From Pseudomonas lalkuanensis (GTDB lineage Bacteria > Pseudomonadota > Gammaproteobacteria > Pseudomonadales > Pseudomonadaceae): a stretch of DNA of 64,000 nucleotides. A program made the position numbers and the translations under genes. The first letter of the stretch is position 1, and every line of letters begins with the position of its first letter. The notes under the pieces are model-generated. The model was not told the DNA's origin, searched no databases, and was given only the letters and a program-made list of their open reading frames with translations. Positions 18,327 through 27,060 of the stretch are shown here, one piece after another. The stretch is from the NCBI RefSeq assembly GCF_008807375.1, contig NZ_CP043311.1, positions 2,894,001 through 2,958,000 on the forward strand, read 5' to 3'.

Positions 18327-18819
18327 GATGGATACCGTTATGCAGTGGAGGTCATTGCTGTCGGAGCAGCGTGAATCCTCCGTTGCGATATCTAGTCCAG
18401 CTTTTGGACCGTGTCCTCTGACACCTTTTTGTTGTCACATTTGGTTTGGACTGATGTCCATAATGCTCCAGTCGAACCCAAAAGGACGAGCAGTGCTGTC
18501 CAGGCTTTTTATTTGAATGGCTTGCTGGCCTGACATAACAGCACCACTTTGGGGCCGCGCGCTCCAAAATGGCTGACTTGGAAGCCGTCTCATTCAAATT
18601 GCCTGGGGCGGGAGGAGGAGGGGGGCTAACTCGTGCCAGGACAGACCAGGGGGGAGGGCCAGATACACATTGGTACACGTCCAACTGACGCTAAGTATCG
18701 AAAACGGCACATAAGAGAAGTAGAAGGCCACCTACGCGAAGGCTCCCTTCGTGGACTGGCGCTGATGGATCCAGATTGTCATCGATCAAGCGGATGAGCT
18801 CGGTTGGGCACCCGCAAAC
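18327..18819. other. Divergent regulatory region of the nitrile island
   Basis: No gene is supported between the GTPase and the 2Fe-2S domain. It holds clustered short inverted repeats, listed separately. From about 18750 the sequence is the broken end of a reductase NAD domain (see the 2Fe-2S entry). Confidence 0.6.
18395..18460. promoter_or_regulatory. Cluster of short inverted repeats upstream of the nitrile hydratase operon
   Basis: Three perfect 5-bp-arm repeats: GTCCA-GCTTT-TGGAC at 18395-18409, GTGTC-CTCT-GACAC at 18411-18424 and TGGAC-TGAT-GTCCA at 18447-18460. They lie 70-135 bases before the GTPase start. The first and third share the TGGAC/GTCCA half-sites. They are candidate sites for the GlxA-type regulator or another factor. 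Confidence 0.35.
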
Positions 18820-19134
18820 GTGCACTACGAGCAATTCAATTCAGGTGTTGTGGGGCTTCACAACACAGGCTTCACGGTCAACCTGACGTTGTCGGGACGT
18901 AGTCTCGAGGTCAGGGCAAATCAGACCCTGCTAGATGCGCTGTTGGAGCAGGGCGTAGATGCGTACTACGACTGTCGCTCCGGTGTGTGTGGTTCATGCA
19001 TGGTGCCAATGACGGCTGGCCAGTCAGATCACCGGGATACATTCCTCAGCGAAGCCGAAAAACAAGAAAACTCTTTGATCTGCACTTGTGTGTCCCGGGC
19101 GATGCCTGGTGTCACGCTCGAGCTGGACATCTGA
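18820..19134 (+). CDS. Orphan 2Fe-2S ferredoxin domain, probably the tail of a lost PDR-type reductase
   Basis: A 104-residue product with plant-type 2Fe-2S cysteines C52, C57, C60 and C88/C90 (YYDCRSGVCGSCMVPM...ICTCVSR). It matches the C-terminal third of phthalate-dioxygenase/VanB-type reductases. In-frame codons before the GTG read IVIDQADELGWAPANVHYEQ, the end of the NAD domain of such reductases, but a stop precedes them near 18770. So the FMN and NAD domains have been lost. It may still be made as a small ferredoxin, or be a relic. No oxygenase lies nearby. Confidence 0.6.
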   Translation: MHYEQFNSGVVGLHNTGFTVNLTLSGRSLEVRANQTLLDALLEQGVDAYYDCRSGVCGSCMVPMTAGQSDHRDTFLSEAEKQENSLICTCVSRAMPGVTLELDI

Positions 19135-19196
19135 GATCTGCATCGCGGGGATCTCCGATATCCCCGTGTCCATTCGCTACTACAGGAGATATCGCC

Positions 19197-20703
19197 ATGA
19201 CCCTTCGTCGTCCTTCTCGCAAAGACATTCTGGCAATCAGCGGGCGAACCCATATCGATATGACAGACAAGGAGCTCGATATCGTCGAAACCATGATCGC
19301 CGGCAACCTCGATGTTTACGACGTCCTCGATCAGATTCCTGACGATGTGCAGCCGGTGACGCCGGCCATCCGTATTTCCGGAAATCGACCGACTCCGGAA
19401 GAAGATCCCTACAATGGCATTGTCCGGCGCTGCGACGTTCGCGCCACTGCTGTGAGTGATGGTCTGCTCAGCGGCAAGACCATCGGTATCAAGGACACAA
19501 TCTGTGTAGCTGGAATCCCGACCACCTGCGGTTCGCGCCGGCTCTACGACTACGTGCCTGATGTCGACGCGCCCATCGTAACTCGGATCATTGAAGCCGG
19601 CGGTCACATTACCGCCATGTTCAACACGGACGACTTTTCCTTCTCCGGCGGTGGCCACACCAGTGCCTATGGCCCAGGTTTGAATCCACGTAGCAAAGCC
19701 CACATCGCCGGTGGTTCGTCCTGCGGTTCGGCGATCGCCGCCGCGAATGGTGTAGTCGACATCGCCATGGGCGGCGATCAGGGGGCTCGATCCGGATCCC
19801 AGCAGCCTGGTCGGGTATCGTCGGCCTCAGGCCTACCCATGGTCTGGTTCCCTACACCGGCATCGCAGGTTTTGACCCAACCGGCCCTATGGCCAGGATC
19901 GTTTCGGATTGCGCACTGATGCGCACTGCCATTGCCGGCAAAGATGATGCCTGGAGTGATCCCCGCCAGCCACAGCACCTCGAGAAAATCGACTACACCT
20001 CAGCCCTCGGTGGGTCGTTAAAGGGGTTGTGTATCGCAGTAGTTGAAGAGGGGTTTAATACCCCATGGTCCATGTCCGAAGTCAACGAGGCTGTACGTCT
20101 TTCGGTCCGTCTCCTCGAACAACTGGGCGCCACTGTGCAAAGTATTTCGGTGCTGGAACACAACCATGTCGTGCCGCTCTGGACGAGCATCGCTGTCGAA
20201 GGCGGACTGGATGCCTTCTTTCATGGCCTCAATCCGTTCGGCACAAAGGCCTGGTACAACACGCGCCAGATGGCCGCGATGTCCAAGGCGATCAAAACAA
20301 ACGGGGGGACTTCTCTCCCACCGCGAAAGTCGGTGTCGTACTCGCCCACTACATGAAAGAGCAGTACCACGGCGTGTTCTATGGCAAGGCACGAAATCTG
20401 GCTCGCCGCCTCACTCAGACTTACAACAAGGTTTTTGCCGACTACGATCTGGTCGTGATGCCGACTACCCCTCAAACGGCACACGCGGTGCCACCGATGC
20501 CTGAAGTGGATCGCGCCAAGCACATCTCCGAAGCGCTGAATATGGCGTGCAATGTGGCTGCGTTCAACCTCACCGGGAATCCCTCGATCTCCGTACCCTG
20601 CAAAAACATCAGTGGCTTGCCGGTAGGGCTGATGATCACCGGTCGTAGTTTCGATGATGCAACTGTGCTCAAAGCTGCGCACGCTTACCAGATCGCGCAG
20701 TAA
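19197..20703 (+). pseudogene. Amidase (amidase-signature family) with two frameshifts
   Basis: A nitrile-hydratase-associated amidase of about 502 residues (amide to carboxylate) after restoring two bases. Catalytic Lys99 (GIKDT) and cis-Ser174 (GGSSCGS) are in the first frame. The nucleophile Ser198 lies just after the first break. That break is in a run of five G at 19781-19785 where six are needed (DQGGSIRIP...). The second is in a run of six G at 20303-20308 where seven are needed (TNGGDFSPTAKVGVVL). Relative to family memory about four residues before TGPMARIV are also missing, in frame. The rest looks conserved, so this is either recent inactivation or homopolymer error. Confidence 0.85.
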
Positions 20704-20796
20704 CGTGACCTGTCATGACACGATGCGGGGCAGGGATTCGCATCGTGCCATTTCATTTGCTACAACCAAAGCCTCGATACTTCCGGACGTCACCAG

Positions 20797-21675
20797 ATGC
20801 TTAAAAATATTGATGCAGGTGTTTTGAATATCACCTTTGATGACGCCGGCCCAGCAGATGGCTGGCCCGTTATTTTGCTCCACGGATTCCCCTACGATAT
20901 CCAGGCCTATGCCGATATCATTCCAGGCTTGGCAAGCAATGGTGCCAGGGTCATTACTCCGTACTTGAGGGGATTTGGCCCGACGCGATTTCTGTCCACG
21001 ACGACGCCCCGATCTGGCCAGCAGGCGGCGATCGCTCACGATTTGCTCGCACTGATGGACGCGCTCGAAATCAAATCTGCAATTCTGGTCGGTTACGACT
21101 GGGGAGGGCGAGCGGCTTGCATCGTTGCAGCTTTATGGCCTGAGCGCGTTCGTGGTCTAGTCAGTATCGGTTCGTACGCGATTCAGGATATTGCGGCGGC
21201 GATGAAACCGGCTGCGCCAGAAGCTGAGGTTCCATATTGGTATCAGTACTACTTCCACAGCGAACGTGGACGCAATGCGCTGATCCAGCAAAGGCAATCA
21301 GTCTGCGAGCTGCTGTGGCGGCAGTGGTCACCAACGTGGAACTTCACGCCGCAGGCTTTCGAAACATCCTCCCAGTCGTGGAGCAATCCTGACTTCGTTG
21401 AAGTCGTTCTCCACTCTTACCGGCATCGGTTTGGTCTTGTGGAAGGAGATATCGCCTACGAGGCGACTGAAGCGGCCCTGGCCGAATTACCTTCCATCAA
21501 TGTACCGACGATCGCTGTGGATGGTGGTGACGATGGTTTGCTTTTAGGCGGAACGAGAAGTCATGCACCCAAGTTCTGCAGCAGCTACCACTACCGCAGA
21601 ATCGAAGGGGCTGGCCACAACCTGCCGCAGGAGGCGCCGTTGCAGTTGGTTCAACTAATTCTTGAACTCGTTTAG
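20797..21675 (+). CDS. Alpha/beta hydrolase, epoxide-hydrolase/dehalogenase-like
   Basis: A 292-residue alpha/beta hydrolase. The oxyanion motif is LLHGFPYD (residues 28-34), the nucleophile elbow is VGYDWGGRAA with Asp101, and the terminal His is in GAGHNLPQE. An Asp nucleophile points to epoxide hydrolase or haloalkane dehalogenase chemistry in preference to an esterase. Two tyrosines of a lid (YWYQYYFHSERGR) fit epoxide hydrolases. It follows the amidase on the same strand after 93 bases. Its role in nitrile metabolism is unclear. Confidence 0.8.
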   Translation: MLKNIDAGVLNITFDDAGPADGWPVILLHGFPYDIQAYADIIPGLASNGARVITPYLRGFGPTRFLSTTTPRSGQQAAIAHDLLALMDALEIKSAILVGYDWGGRAACIVAALWPERVRGLVSIGSYAIQDIAAAMKPAAPEAEVPYWYQYYFHSERGRNALIQQRQSVCELLWRQWSPTWNFTPQAFETSSQSWSNPDFVEVVLHSYRHRFGLVEGDIAYEATEAALAELPSINVPTIAVDGGDDGLLLGGTRSHAPKFCSSYHYRRIEGAGHNLPQEAPLQLVQLILELV

Positions 21676-22119
21676 GTGAGGACGGAGCAGCGCAGATTGA
21701 CAGGCCGATCTGCATGCTCGCAAAGGCTCACAAACTACTTTGTTGCTTGATATAGGAAATGACATGGACGTGTATTGGGTCGAGAAGACCGGCAGCGGAT
21801 GGAGGTTGCGCAAGATGAGTTCGGTCAAGCCCCTCGCCAAGCCATTGGTAATCACGTAGCTAATCTGCGATGGAATAACGGATTATCAATATATTAGATT
21901 TTTGTCCAGGGCAGCCATGAAAGATTCGTTTGTGTCAATAGCGTTTGGCGTAACTGAGAAAAGCTTTATATGGAGGTGATCTTTCGGCAATTTTAGAACA
22001 TACTCTCCAAAGCTCTCAGCAGGCAGTTTAAGGTTGCGAGCATTAAGGAAAACCTTGCTCTCAACAATCAGAGAACAATTTCGAGGCTAGGCTTCAGATT
22101 GCAAAAGGTTTTAACCAAG
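21676..22119. other. AT-richer gap with eroded coding traces
   Basis: No intact gene. GC falls below that of the neighbours. On the minus strand 21886-22085 is open for 66 codons without an ATG near its beginning (KVFLNARNLKLPAESFGEYV then LKLPKDHLHIKLFSVTPNAI). This looks like a leftover of a gene I cannot identify. The stretch joins the decayed aldo/keto reductase that follows. Confidence 0.4.
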
Positions 22120-22680
22120 ATGACAATTAACCGAACTTCCATTCCCACCCAGCGATGGTTATCGGCTGATTGCCACGGCAGAGGCATTTTTAGGTAGGCG
22201 TAGGGATTCAGCAGTCAGGTACTCCCAGGGATGAGGTGTTCGCCACGACAAAGGTCTGGACGAATCCCCAACTCTTCGAGCATTTGATGACAATCTTAAT
22301 CGGCTAGGTTTGGATCAGGTCGATTTGTATCTGATGCACTGGCCTCCTCAGAGCCGAGACATGGTCGTGGACACATGGCGGGCCATGATTAAAATTCCGG
22401 CAAGCGGCCAAGCACGCTCTATTGGCGTACCCAACTTCGCGATTCAGCCCCACCAACGAATTCTCGATGAAGCCGGTATTATGCCAACGGTCAACCAAGT
22501 CGATCTTCATCCTTCTTTTCAGCAGGTCGAACTGCGAAATTTCCACAAGACTAGGGGCGCCACTCAATCCTGGAACCCCTTGGGTGTATGGCGTAATCTT
22601 TTTCCACCATTGATTGATTCCGCCATCCTTTCCATCGCCAAGAAGCATGGTCGAACTCCGGCACAGATCATCATGAGATG
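22120..22680 (+). pseudogene. Aldo/keto reductase, decayed
   Basis: Pieces of one AKR lie in changing frames: the start MTINRTSIPTQR, GYRLIATAEAFLG (normally GYRLIDTA), TPRDEVFATTKVWTNPQLFE, then FDDNLNRLGLDQVDLYLMHW followed by NFAIQPHQRILDEAGIMPTV and IAKKHGRTPAQIIMR. Codons for about 40 residues after the start are deleted, and several frame changes and stops are present. It is clearly inactive. The C-terminus is replaced at 22681 by a LysR fragment. Confidence 0.75.
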
Positions 22681-22914
22681 ACACCCACAACCCGATCTAT
22701 TGGCGATTCAGTGGGTAGTTACATGGTACTACCTCATTTGAAAAGCGGGCGGCTCGTGCAGGTTCTTGAGCAGTATCGTGCACCTGTTGTCCCTGTATCT
22801 GTCATCTATCAACAGAATAACCAGTTGTCTCCTGCGGTGCGCTCGTTCGTGGACTGGATCGCCGAATTATTTTCTGCCAGCCCTTTGAGAGTAAGCGCAC
22901 CGTTATCCAGGTAG
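22681..22914 (+). pseudogene. LysR-type regulator, C-terminal remnant
   Basis: The frame reads SYMVLPHLKSGRLVQVLEQY then RAPVVPVSVIYQQNNQLSPA and VRSFVDWIAELF. This is the end of a LysR effector-binding domain (PVxxVYPxxxxLSxxVRxFVDFL pattern). It directly abuts the broken aldo/keto reductase. An aldo/keto reductase and its LysR regulator may have been fused by a deletion. Confidence 0.65.
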
Positions 22915-23396
22915 CGGACCTTCGAAGCCTGAGGCTTAATTATCGACGGTTTTAGTGTTAGTGCTTTCTCTTTTCCTTTTCAGAAATGAAAGCACCAGAT
23001 TCCTCTCCTTGCGCGGAATGAATAATGCTCGAGCCGAGGCAGGCCAAAATACTGATAATGATAAGGATGTTTTTGCGTCTCATGCTTGTCAGTCCAGGCG
23101 GTTGGTGAAACACAACGCTAACAGTCGTGGCAGGGCGTAAAAATATCTGAAGACGCATTACACAATTGTCGCGTGGAGAAGGGTTTTCGGTGAGTTCAGG
23201 TGGCGTAACTTTTCTCAGAATTCGAATTTTGACAATTGTGAAATCAAGTTTTAGTACAGACAGGCCTCGCACCGTTTGGCAGTATTTAGCGAGCCAAACG
23301 GCGCTCACGTTATCCGGTTTTTTCTTTTGTATCGCAGTTGTCAGCGATCCATTTGAGCGTCTGTTACTAATCAAGACTCAGATTCAGGTTGGTTAA
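22915..23396. other. Intergenic region before the NmrA-like gene
   Basis: No solid gene. On the minus strand a 41-codon frame at 22958-23083 encodes MRRKNILIIISILACLGSSI then IHSAQGEESGAFISEKEKRK, a plausible exported small peptide or a truncated membrane-fusion N-terminus. It has no convincing ribosome site, so I do not call it as a gene. Confidence 0.4.
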
Positions 23397-24338
23397 ATGA
23401 ATATTTCCACTAAGAAGCAAAAAATTCTCGTCCTTGGCGCTGGGGAATTGGGAATCGAAATCCTGCGTGAGCTGTCCAGGCAGGGCATTCAAACAGGTAA
23501 GGCAGAGGTCTCGGTACTGCTGCGTAAGGCCAGCATCCAATCCAAGGCCCCCGAGAAAATTCAGCTTGCCATGGAGTTGGATGCGTTAGGCATCGACCCG
23601 ATCGCCGGAGATGTCGTTAACGACTCTATTGGGGATCTGGCGTGGACATTCAGAGATTACGATACGATCGTTAGCTGTGTAGGTTTTGCCGCCGGACCTG
23701 GGACCCAAGTGAAGCTTGCGAAATCTGTGTTGGAAGCCGGAGTTGGCAAGTACTTCCCTTGGCAGTTTGGTTGCGATTACGACGTAATTGGTCGTGGTAG
23801 TGCTCAGCCGCTCTTCGATGAGCAGCTTGACGTTCGCGATCTGTTGCGTGACCAACGCCATATGGACTGGACCATTGTGTCAACAGGCATGTTCACCAGT
23901 TTCCTGTTCGAGCCTTACTTCGGCGTTGTCGATCTGGCAAACAACGCGGTGAATGCACTTGGCAGTTGGGATACCAAGCTGACGCTGACCACACCGCAAG
24001 ACATAGGCAAGTTGACCGCGATGCTAATTTTGTCGCCTGAAGAGGCTGACAAAAACGTGGTTCATGTCGCCGGCGACACCGTGACTTACGGACAACTGGC
24101 GGACCTTGTTGACTCGGTGATGGGTTTGACTGTTGAACGTACTGAATGGACAGTACCGTTCCTGAAAGCGGAACTGGGCAAGGCGCCTGATGATGTCATC
24201 AAGCGTTACCGTCTGGTGTTCGCACAGGGCAATGACCACGGCGACGGCGTGGCGTGGGACAAGGGCCAGACCTTCAATGGTCAGAAAGGCATTGCGGTGA
24301 CGTCAGTCGAAGCATGGATGCGTAAGAATATGCTTTGA
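23397..24338 (+). CDS. NmrA/isoflavone-reductase-like NAD(P)-binding protein
   Basis: A 313-residue atypical SDR. It has the N-terminal dinucleotide motif ILVLGAGELG (residues 10-19), the FPWQFGCDYD substrate-loop region and a C-terminal helical domain ending VEAWMRKNML. Related proteins reduce aromatic alcohol or phenylpropanoid substrates or act as redox sensors. It is alone, transcribed toward the sigma-54 regulator gene. The upstream region is unusually AT-rich. The substrate cannot be told from sequence. Confidence 0.8.
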   Translation: MNISTKKQKILVLGAGELGIEILRELSRQGIQTGKAEVSVLLRKASIQSKAPEKIQLAMELDALGIDPIAGDVVNDSIGDLAWTFRDYDTIVSCVGFAAGPGTQVKLAKSVLEAGVGKYFPWQFGCDYDVIGRGSAQPLFDEQLDVRDLLRDQRHMDWTIVSTGMFTSFLFEPYFGVVDLANNAVNALGSWDTKLTLTTPQDIGKLTAMLILSPEEADKNVVHVAGDTVTYGQLADLVDSVMGLTVERTEWTVPFLKAELGKAPDDVIKRYRLVFAQGNDHGDGVAWDKGQTFNGQKGIAVTSVEAWMRKNML

Positions 24339-24778
24339 GATAGGCGGCCCATTGGGGGAGGCCGACAGATTCGGAGATTGCCGAGTAGTTAAACTCGCCG
24401 CTTCCCAAGACCTGCAAATCAACTCGAATCGCCCCAACTTTCCGATTTGATGATATCGATCGCTAGGACAAAGCTCTAGTGATCGAACATCGATTACCCT
24501 GAGGGCGTGATTGATTTCAAGGGAAGGACTCCACTGCGGCACCAGACAGGGTCGAGTAGTGCCGATTAGTGCTCGCCCTTAAGCGGTACTGTAGGTCCAG
24601 CGCCCTAGAGTACCGCTGACAATTTGCAGCACTTGCATTGGTGAAGCCGCCCGGCAAGCGCCTGGGGTGGAAGCGCTGTTCAAGCTGCCATTTGCTTCAA
24701 TCGATCGAACCCAACCAGCCACCGGAACCCCGGGCAACACCAGTCGCCTAGGATCGAGCTAGCGGGCAGCCAGCGAAA
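24339..24778. other. Intergenic region between convergent genes
   Basis: I see no gene, RNA or clear terminator in this stretch between the NmrA-like gene and the sigma-54 regulator. Confidence 0.5.
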
Positions 24779-26668
24779 TCATTCGCGCATTTTCTTGTAG
24801 AGGGTGGTTCGCGAGATACCCAGTTGGCTAGCTGTTGCCGAGATATTGCCGTTGTTGCGTGCCAGAGATTCTCGAATGGTTTCTTGCTCCCGGCGGCGCA
24901 ATGGGGACTGGGAAGTGGGTCCAATGCCTGAAACCTTGGTCAGTTTGGCCTGCATGTCCGGAGAGAAATGATTCGTGGATATTTCAGGCTCCGGACCGCT
25001 CAGGATGCAGGCGACTTTCAGTGCCTGCTGCAGTTCGCGAACGTTGCCAGGCCAGTTATAGGCAAGCAGCTTGCCGAGGGTCTCCGGGGATAACGCCTTG
25101 GGTTCATCTGGGGAGAGCTGTGAAAGCAGGCTCTCTATCAGGCCTCTGATGTTGAGCCTGTCTCGGACCGGGGGGAGGACCACCCGGAAACCGTTGATTC
25201 GGTAGAAGAGGTCCTCTCGGAACTGGTCGCTTCTAACCAAGGTTTCAAGGTCGCGGTGGGAGGCGCTTATCAGCCGTATGTTCAACTGAACATCACGGTT
25301 ATCACCCAATCGGGTCAGCTTGCGTTCCTGCAATACCCTCAACAAACGCGTTTGCAGCTCCATCGGCATATCACCGATTTCATCCAGAAACAGAGTGCCC
25401 CCATTGGCCGCCTCGATCTTGCCCATCGCGCCGCCCTTGCGTCCCCCGGTGAAGGCACCTTCGACATAGCCGAACAGTTCCGCTTCGATCAGGTTCGAGG
25501 GGATCGCCGAGCAGTTGATGGCGACGAAAGGGCGATCGGCGGCGAGGCTTACATGAAGCGATTTTGCGAATACTTCCTTGCCAGTTCCAGTCTCGCCCTG
25601 AACGAGGATGGGAACTTCTCCGGCAAACGCTCGCCTGGATACATCGAATGCCTTGTCGAGGGAGGCTTCGTTGAATGGTGAAGCTTCCTGTTCCTGTGTT
25701 GAATGAGGGGGTTCGGTCGTTCGATAGACGATTCCAAATGAGTTTTCTGGGTCTTGTAGGCGGGCATAGATCCGGCGGCCGCAAGAGAGCGAAATTTCGT
25801 TCACCTCGCCTGGAAATCGTTGCAGGTTGCTGAAGTCTCGCCGTCCTTGCGAACCGAGCAGCGCTTCCAGGGAAATTGCCAACCTCGAGTGTTCTTCCAA
25901 GCCAAGCCCCAACAAACTCCTGGCGCTGCGATTGGCGTGGAGGAGGTACCCATCTGGATCGATGGCGATGATGCCTTCAAGTGGTGTGCCGATAAGGCGA
26001 GGGTCCGCATGGAGGTGCAGCAACGAGCAATCCTGCAGATCCTTATAAAGGCGATTCTCAATGCTGATTGCCGTAAAGTTGATGCGGTCCTGGAGCCACA
26101 ACGACGGCTGCATATCGATGCCAGAAACATTCAATGCGGCTACCAGTTGTCCATCTGGGGTGCGAATGGGGGCGGCGGCGCAGAAGAAGCGATCAAGTTC
26201 GCAGAGATAGTGCTGGCTGCCGCTTACGGTAAACGGGCGGGCTTCCTTTAGGACACAGCTCGGCGCCGTTGGACCCAACTCCATTTCGCTGAGGCCGCGC
26301 CCGGTGACCAGTGTCTTCAGCTCGACAGCGGTCGCCGATTCAGCGTTGCGCTCGTGCACGATCACGCCGGATCGATTCATGCACAGGAGGGTCCAGCGAG
26401 GATCCATGAGCGATTGCCAGAGCAGCTGCATCTCAGGTGTTACATGCCGGATCAGCTGCTGGTTTTCCTCTAGAGTATCCAATCTTTGCTGTCTGGCAGG
26501 TCGGCCGCCGTGAAGTCGGCGGCTCTGAGGCGTGAGGCCTACTTGCCTTGAGCGCTCCCAGGAGTTCGCAAGTTCGATTGGAATCAGCCCGGCAGGCAAC
26601 GTCCCCCCTTCTGAAAACAATTCGCGGGCCATATGCAGCGCCTGAGAGGAAGCGGATATCATCGACAT
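24779..26668 (-). CDS. Sigma-54-dependent activator, AcoR-like (GAF-PAS-AAA-Fis)
   Basis: A 629-residue enhancer-binding protein. The N-terminal GAF-type sensing region covers about residues 60-210, a PAS-like segment 225-320 (IIAIDPDGYLLHANRSA) and the AAA+ domain 335-570. Walker A is GETGTGKE at 358-365, Walker B is GGTLFLDEIGD at 423-433, and the sigma-54 contact loop reads GAFTGG at 404-409, a form common in AcoR proteins. The C-terminal Fis-type HTH is ISATASQLGISRTTLYKKMR. It is divergent from the alcohol/aldehyde dehydrogenase operon, which has a -24/-12 promoter, so it very likely activates it in response to an alcohol, aldehyde or ketone. Confidence 0.93.
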   Translation of the reverse strand: MSMISASSQALHMARELFSEGGTLPAGLIPIELANSWERSRQVGLTPQSRRLHGGRPARQQRLDTLEENQQLIRHVTPEMQLLWQSLMDPRWTLLCMNRSGVIVHERNAESATAVELKTLVTGRGLSEMELGPTAPSCVLKEARPFTVSGSQHYLCELDRFFCAAAPIRTPDGQLVAALNVSGIDMQPSLWLQDRINFTAISIENRLYKDLQDCSLLHLHADPRLIGTPLEGIIAIDPDGYLLHANRSARSLLGLGLEEHSRLAISLEALLGSQGRRDFSNLQRFPGEVNEISLSCGRRIYARLQDPENSFGIVYRTTEPPHSTQEQEASPFNEASLDKAFDVSRRAFAGEVPILVQGETGTGKEVFAKSLHVSLAADRPFVAINCSAIPSNLIEAELFGYVEGAFTGGRKGGAMGKIEAANGGTLFLDEIGDMPMELQTRLLRVLQERKLTRLGDNRDVQLNIRLISASHRDLETLVRSDQFREDLFYRINGFRVVLPPVRDRLNIRGLIESLLSQLSPDEPKALSPETLGKLLAYNWPGNVRELQQALKVACILSGPEPEISTNHFSPDMQAKLTKVSGIGPTSQSPLRRREQETIRESLARNNGNISATASQLGISRTTLYKKMRE

Positions 26669-27060
26669 CTATCACCTCGTGCCTGTCTCTTGTTGTTCTA
26701 TGTCCTTCGCCACCAAGGCCAGTCATTTCTGTTTGGCGCCTTCAACGGGGAGAAAACAGTTTTTGCTGAAGGCTGATAGGTACCCTCTTTTTTTCCTGCC
26801 TGCAAGCAGGTCGGGAGGAGCGGTTCAGCTCTATTCCGATGAAACCTATCGAGATTTTCTCGAGGGGTGTGCAGGACGTGTACAGGGACTGGACAGTGCG
26901 TTTTCCTGCTGTTCAGAAGGCTGACAGGAGAATGATTGGGGTTGAAGTGAAAACCCTTTAAAAACAGATAGATATGGTTTTGGCATGGTCGTTGCCCGGC
27001 TCTTGTCGACCCGAATGGAATCCCATCCATTCAGCATCTGACGACAACAGAGAGACAACA
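26669..27060. promoter_or_regulatory. Divergent control region with possible activator sites
   Basis: It contains the -24/-12 promoter (separate entry). Candidate upstream activator sites are the imperfect inverted repeat CTGGACAG (26889-26896) and CTGTTCAG (26909-26916), about 100 bases before the promoter, and the directly repeated TGTGCAGG/TGTACAGG just before it. An A/T-rich stretch (26945-26972) between sites and promoter would suit IHF bending. Confidence 0.45.
26981..26995 (+). promoter_or_regulatory. Sigma-54 (-24/-12) promoter
   Basis: TGGCAT-GGTCG-TTGC matches the TGGCAC-N5-TTGC consensus with one mismatch and exact spacing. It lies about 65 bases before the aldehyde dehydrogenase start and faces away from the AcoR-like gene. 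Confidence 0.8.

Noticed and set aside
18352..18684. A 110-codon frame on the minus strand in the nitrile control region
   Set aside because: Low-complexity, proline-rich and without ribosome site; the region is better explained as regulatory DNA.
22958..23083. A 41-residue exported-looking peptide on the minus strand
   Set aside because: It has a signal-like helix but no convincing ribosome site or family; kept only as a remark in the intergenic entry.
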